From contig CAYHEK010000069.1 of NCBI GenBank assembly GCA_964355545.1, positions 1 to 7,529 on the forward strand: DNA of 7,529 nucleotides, written 5' to 3'. The notes beneath the pieces were generated by a model that was given only the letters and a program-made list of their open reading frames with translations, had not been told where the DNA came from and did no database searches. The position numbers and the translations under genes were made by a program. Shown piece by piece: positions 6,066 to 7,529 of this stretch; position 1 is the first letter of the stretch; the number at the start of each line of letters is the position of its first letter. This DNA comes from JAPLGE01 sp964355545 (GTDB lineage Bacteria; Bipolaricaulota; Bipolaricaulia; UBA7950; UBA9294).

Positions 6066-7529
6066 CTACCCTCGCCAGAGCGAGTGAACATCCAAAGATA
6101 GGTGCATGCGGTCGGGCACAAAGCCCTTGACATCGGCGCGATGCGCGAAGATGAAGGCCATCTCCCACATGTAGAGGGCCGGGTGGTCGGGGTACACGAG
6201 CTGTTGAGCTAGCTTGTAGACTCCCCACCTCTCCTCGCGCGACGCCAGGCCCTGGGCTCCGTCGATCAACAAGCCGACCTGTGGGTTGTTGTAGCCGGTC
6301 TTGAAGATCGCATCGGGCGTGAAGCCCTCGTCGAAGATCCCAATCGGGTCCGCGAGGAAGAGCTCCAGGTACATGAACGACATCTGGGGCATGGTCTCCG
6401 CGTTCAGCCGGAGATCCTGGTAGATGCTCCAGGGGAGCGGCTTGATGTTGACCTTGATGCCGAGCTCGGCCAGGTTCTGTTGGACTACAAGGGCTGTGTC
6501 TACCTCGAAGGTTCCGGCGATGGGGACGAGCTCAATCTCCACTTCGCCAGGCTTGTACCCAGCGGCGGCGAAGAGCTGCTTGGCCTTCGCCATGTCTTGC
6601 TTCGACTCCGGGATGCTCGGCTCGAAGCCGGGCATGCTGCTGCTCAGGATGCCGTGCGCGACCTTCGTCCCAGGGAGATAGGTGTCTGCGCACGCCTGGT
6701 AGTCAATCGCATACGAGATCGCTTCTCGCAGCTTTGCATCGTACAACGGTGGCTTCGACTGGTTCAGGAAGATGAACATCTGCGCCATGGCCGAGACGAC
6801 CTCGACCTGGATCTTCGGGTCCGCCCGCAGTTCGTCAATATCCCTTGGGTTGATGTGCGCGGTGTAGTCGATCTCCCCGCTCTTCAAGAGAAGGGTGCGC
6901 ATGGAGATCTCCGGGATGTACTTCAGGATGATTGTCTTGAAGAACGTCTTGTCGGTCGGCCAGCCCCCCCAGTACTCCGGGTACCAGACTGCCTTGACGT
7001 ACTGCCCCTTGACCCACTCCGCTAACGTGTAGGGGCCCGTGCCGCACGTGTGATCGCCCATCCAATTCTCGGCCCACGGGTCGTCCTTTGTGGCATGCGC
7101 CTTGACGAACGTGGGGGATGGGATCGAGAGCCCCTTGTGGCTCGCAAAGGCGTCTTCCCAAAGCGCCCACGCCGCATCCGTGTAGAACGTAATCGTGTAG
7201 GAGTCAATCACCTTCCAGCTTTTGACGGTCTGCAGGTAGGTCGCTGGCGTTTGCCCGAGAGCGAGCAGCCGCTCCATGGCGTACGCTACAGCGTCGGCAT
7301 TGAAAGGAGTCCCGTCGTGGAACTTGATGCCCTGACGAAGGTGGAATGTACAAGACTTAAGATCTTGGGCGACTTCCCACGAGACGGCCAGGACCGGTTT
7401 GATCGAGAAGTCAGCGACATCGTACTGGAGCAACCCCTCATAGACGTTCCAAGCGATCTGGCCCTCTTGGTGATCGTGAACCTTCTGAGGATCCTCCGTG
7501 CGGGCGTCGGTTTCGTTTCCGATGACGAG
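6066..7529 (-). CDS. ABC importer solute-binding protein, family 5 (partial at the N-terminus)
   Basis: The frame is open from the stop at 6066-6068 to the right edge, giving 487 residues with the true start outside the window. Family members have about 500-550 residues, so only the signal peptide or lipobox and a few residues are likely missing. Counting from the edge, landmarks are the early strand LVIGNETD, then IAWNVYEGLLQYD at 25-37, LRQGIKFHDGTPFNADAV at 64-81 and GTGPY at 163-167. Later come a YDAKLREAISYAID segment, typical of the ligand-binding lobe, and the C-terminal part ending in HSLWRG. It is expected outside the cytoplasmic membrane, delivering ligand to the DppB/DppC channel. 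Family 5 proteins bind peptides, but also opines, nickel complexes and other small ligands, and no ligand can be assigned here. It is the first visible gene of the cluster, followed after 47 nt by the ATPase gene with a hairpin in between. A TTG at 7433 is not the start, since clear family sequence precedes it. Confidence 0.94.
   Translation of the reverse strand, partial: LVIGNETDARTEDPQKVHDHQEGQIAWNVYEGLLQYDVADFSIKPVLAVSWEVAQDLKSCTFHLRQGIKFHDGTPFNADAVAYAMERLLALGQTPATYLQTVKSWKVIDSYTITFYTDAAWALWEDAFASHKGLSIPSPTFVKAHATKDDPWAENWMGDHTCGTGPYTLAEWVKGQYVKAVWYPEYWGGWPTDKTFFKTIILKYIPEISMRTLLLKSGEIDYTAHINPRDIDELRADPKIQVEVVSAMAQMFIFLNQSKPPLYDAKLREAISYAIDYQACADTYLPGTKVAHGILSSSMPGFEPSIPESKQDMAKAKQLFAAAGYKPGEVEIELVPIAGTFEVDTALVVQQNLAELGIKVNIKPLPWSIYQDLRLNAETMPQMSFMYLELFLADPIGIFDEGFTPDAIFKTGYNNPQVGLLIDGAQGLASREERWGVYKLAQQLVYPDHPALYMWEMAFIFAHRADVKGFVPDRMHLSLDVHSLWRG

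Noticed and set aside
6019..6228. N-terminal extension of the F-type ATPase to base 6228
   Set aside because: It would overlap 160 bases of the binding-protein gene and read through the palindrome; the added 70 residues are Arg/Pro/Gly-rich and unlike any ABC ATPase N-terminus.
7431..7433. TTG at 7433 as the binding-protein start
   Set aside because: The same frame continues without a stop to base 7529 and encodes recognisable family-5 binding-protein sequence, so the gene is cut by the window edge.

Overview
The window reads as one co-directional gene cluster on the minus strand, transcribed from right to left. It contains most of a peptide/nickel-type ABC importer followed by two cytoplasmic enzyme genes. 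In transcription order the genes are: a family-5 solute-binding protein (5' end beyond the right edge), an OppF/DppF-type ATPase, a DppB-type permease, a DppC-type permease, a DppD-type ATPase, a peptidase M24/creatinase-family protein, and an RraA/HMG-aldolase-like protein whose stop codon is the first triplet of the window. All six junctions are short (3 to 66 nt). No promoter, Rho-independent terminator, tRNA, rRNA, CRISPR array or mobile element was found, so the cluster is probably one operon whose promoter lies to the right of the window.

The organism is a bacterium with GC-rich DNA (I judge roughly 58-60 %, not counted). It uses clear AGGAGG-like ribosome binding sites and some GTG starts. 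All the proteins belong to families spread across many phyla, so I do not name a taxon.

Functionally, the binding protein would capture a peptide or other small, often nitrogen-containing ligand outside the membrane. The DppB/DppC pair would form the channel and the two ATPases would drive import. The M24 protein and the RraA-like protein would then act on the imported compound inside the cell, the first by hydrolysis (a C-N bond is the family precedent) and the second by a metal-dependent retro-aldol or decarboxylation step on a 2-oxo acid. This catabolic link is inferred from gene order and family knowledge.

Three points deserve attention. (1) The M24 protein has lost both metal-binding aspartates while keeping the His/Glu/Glu part of the site, so a non-peptidase hydrolase in the manner of creatinase or ectoine hydrolase is more likely than a dipeptidase. 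(2) A perfect 28-bp inverted repeat fills most of the gap between the binding-protein and first ATPase genes. It sits five bases before the ATPase start, where a Shine-Dalgarno sequence would be expected. (3) The gene order is unusual, with one ATPase ahead of the permeases and the other behind them. Apart from these, the window is a conventional transporter operon, and I see no evidence for a wholly new system.
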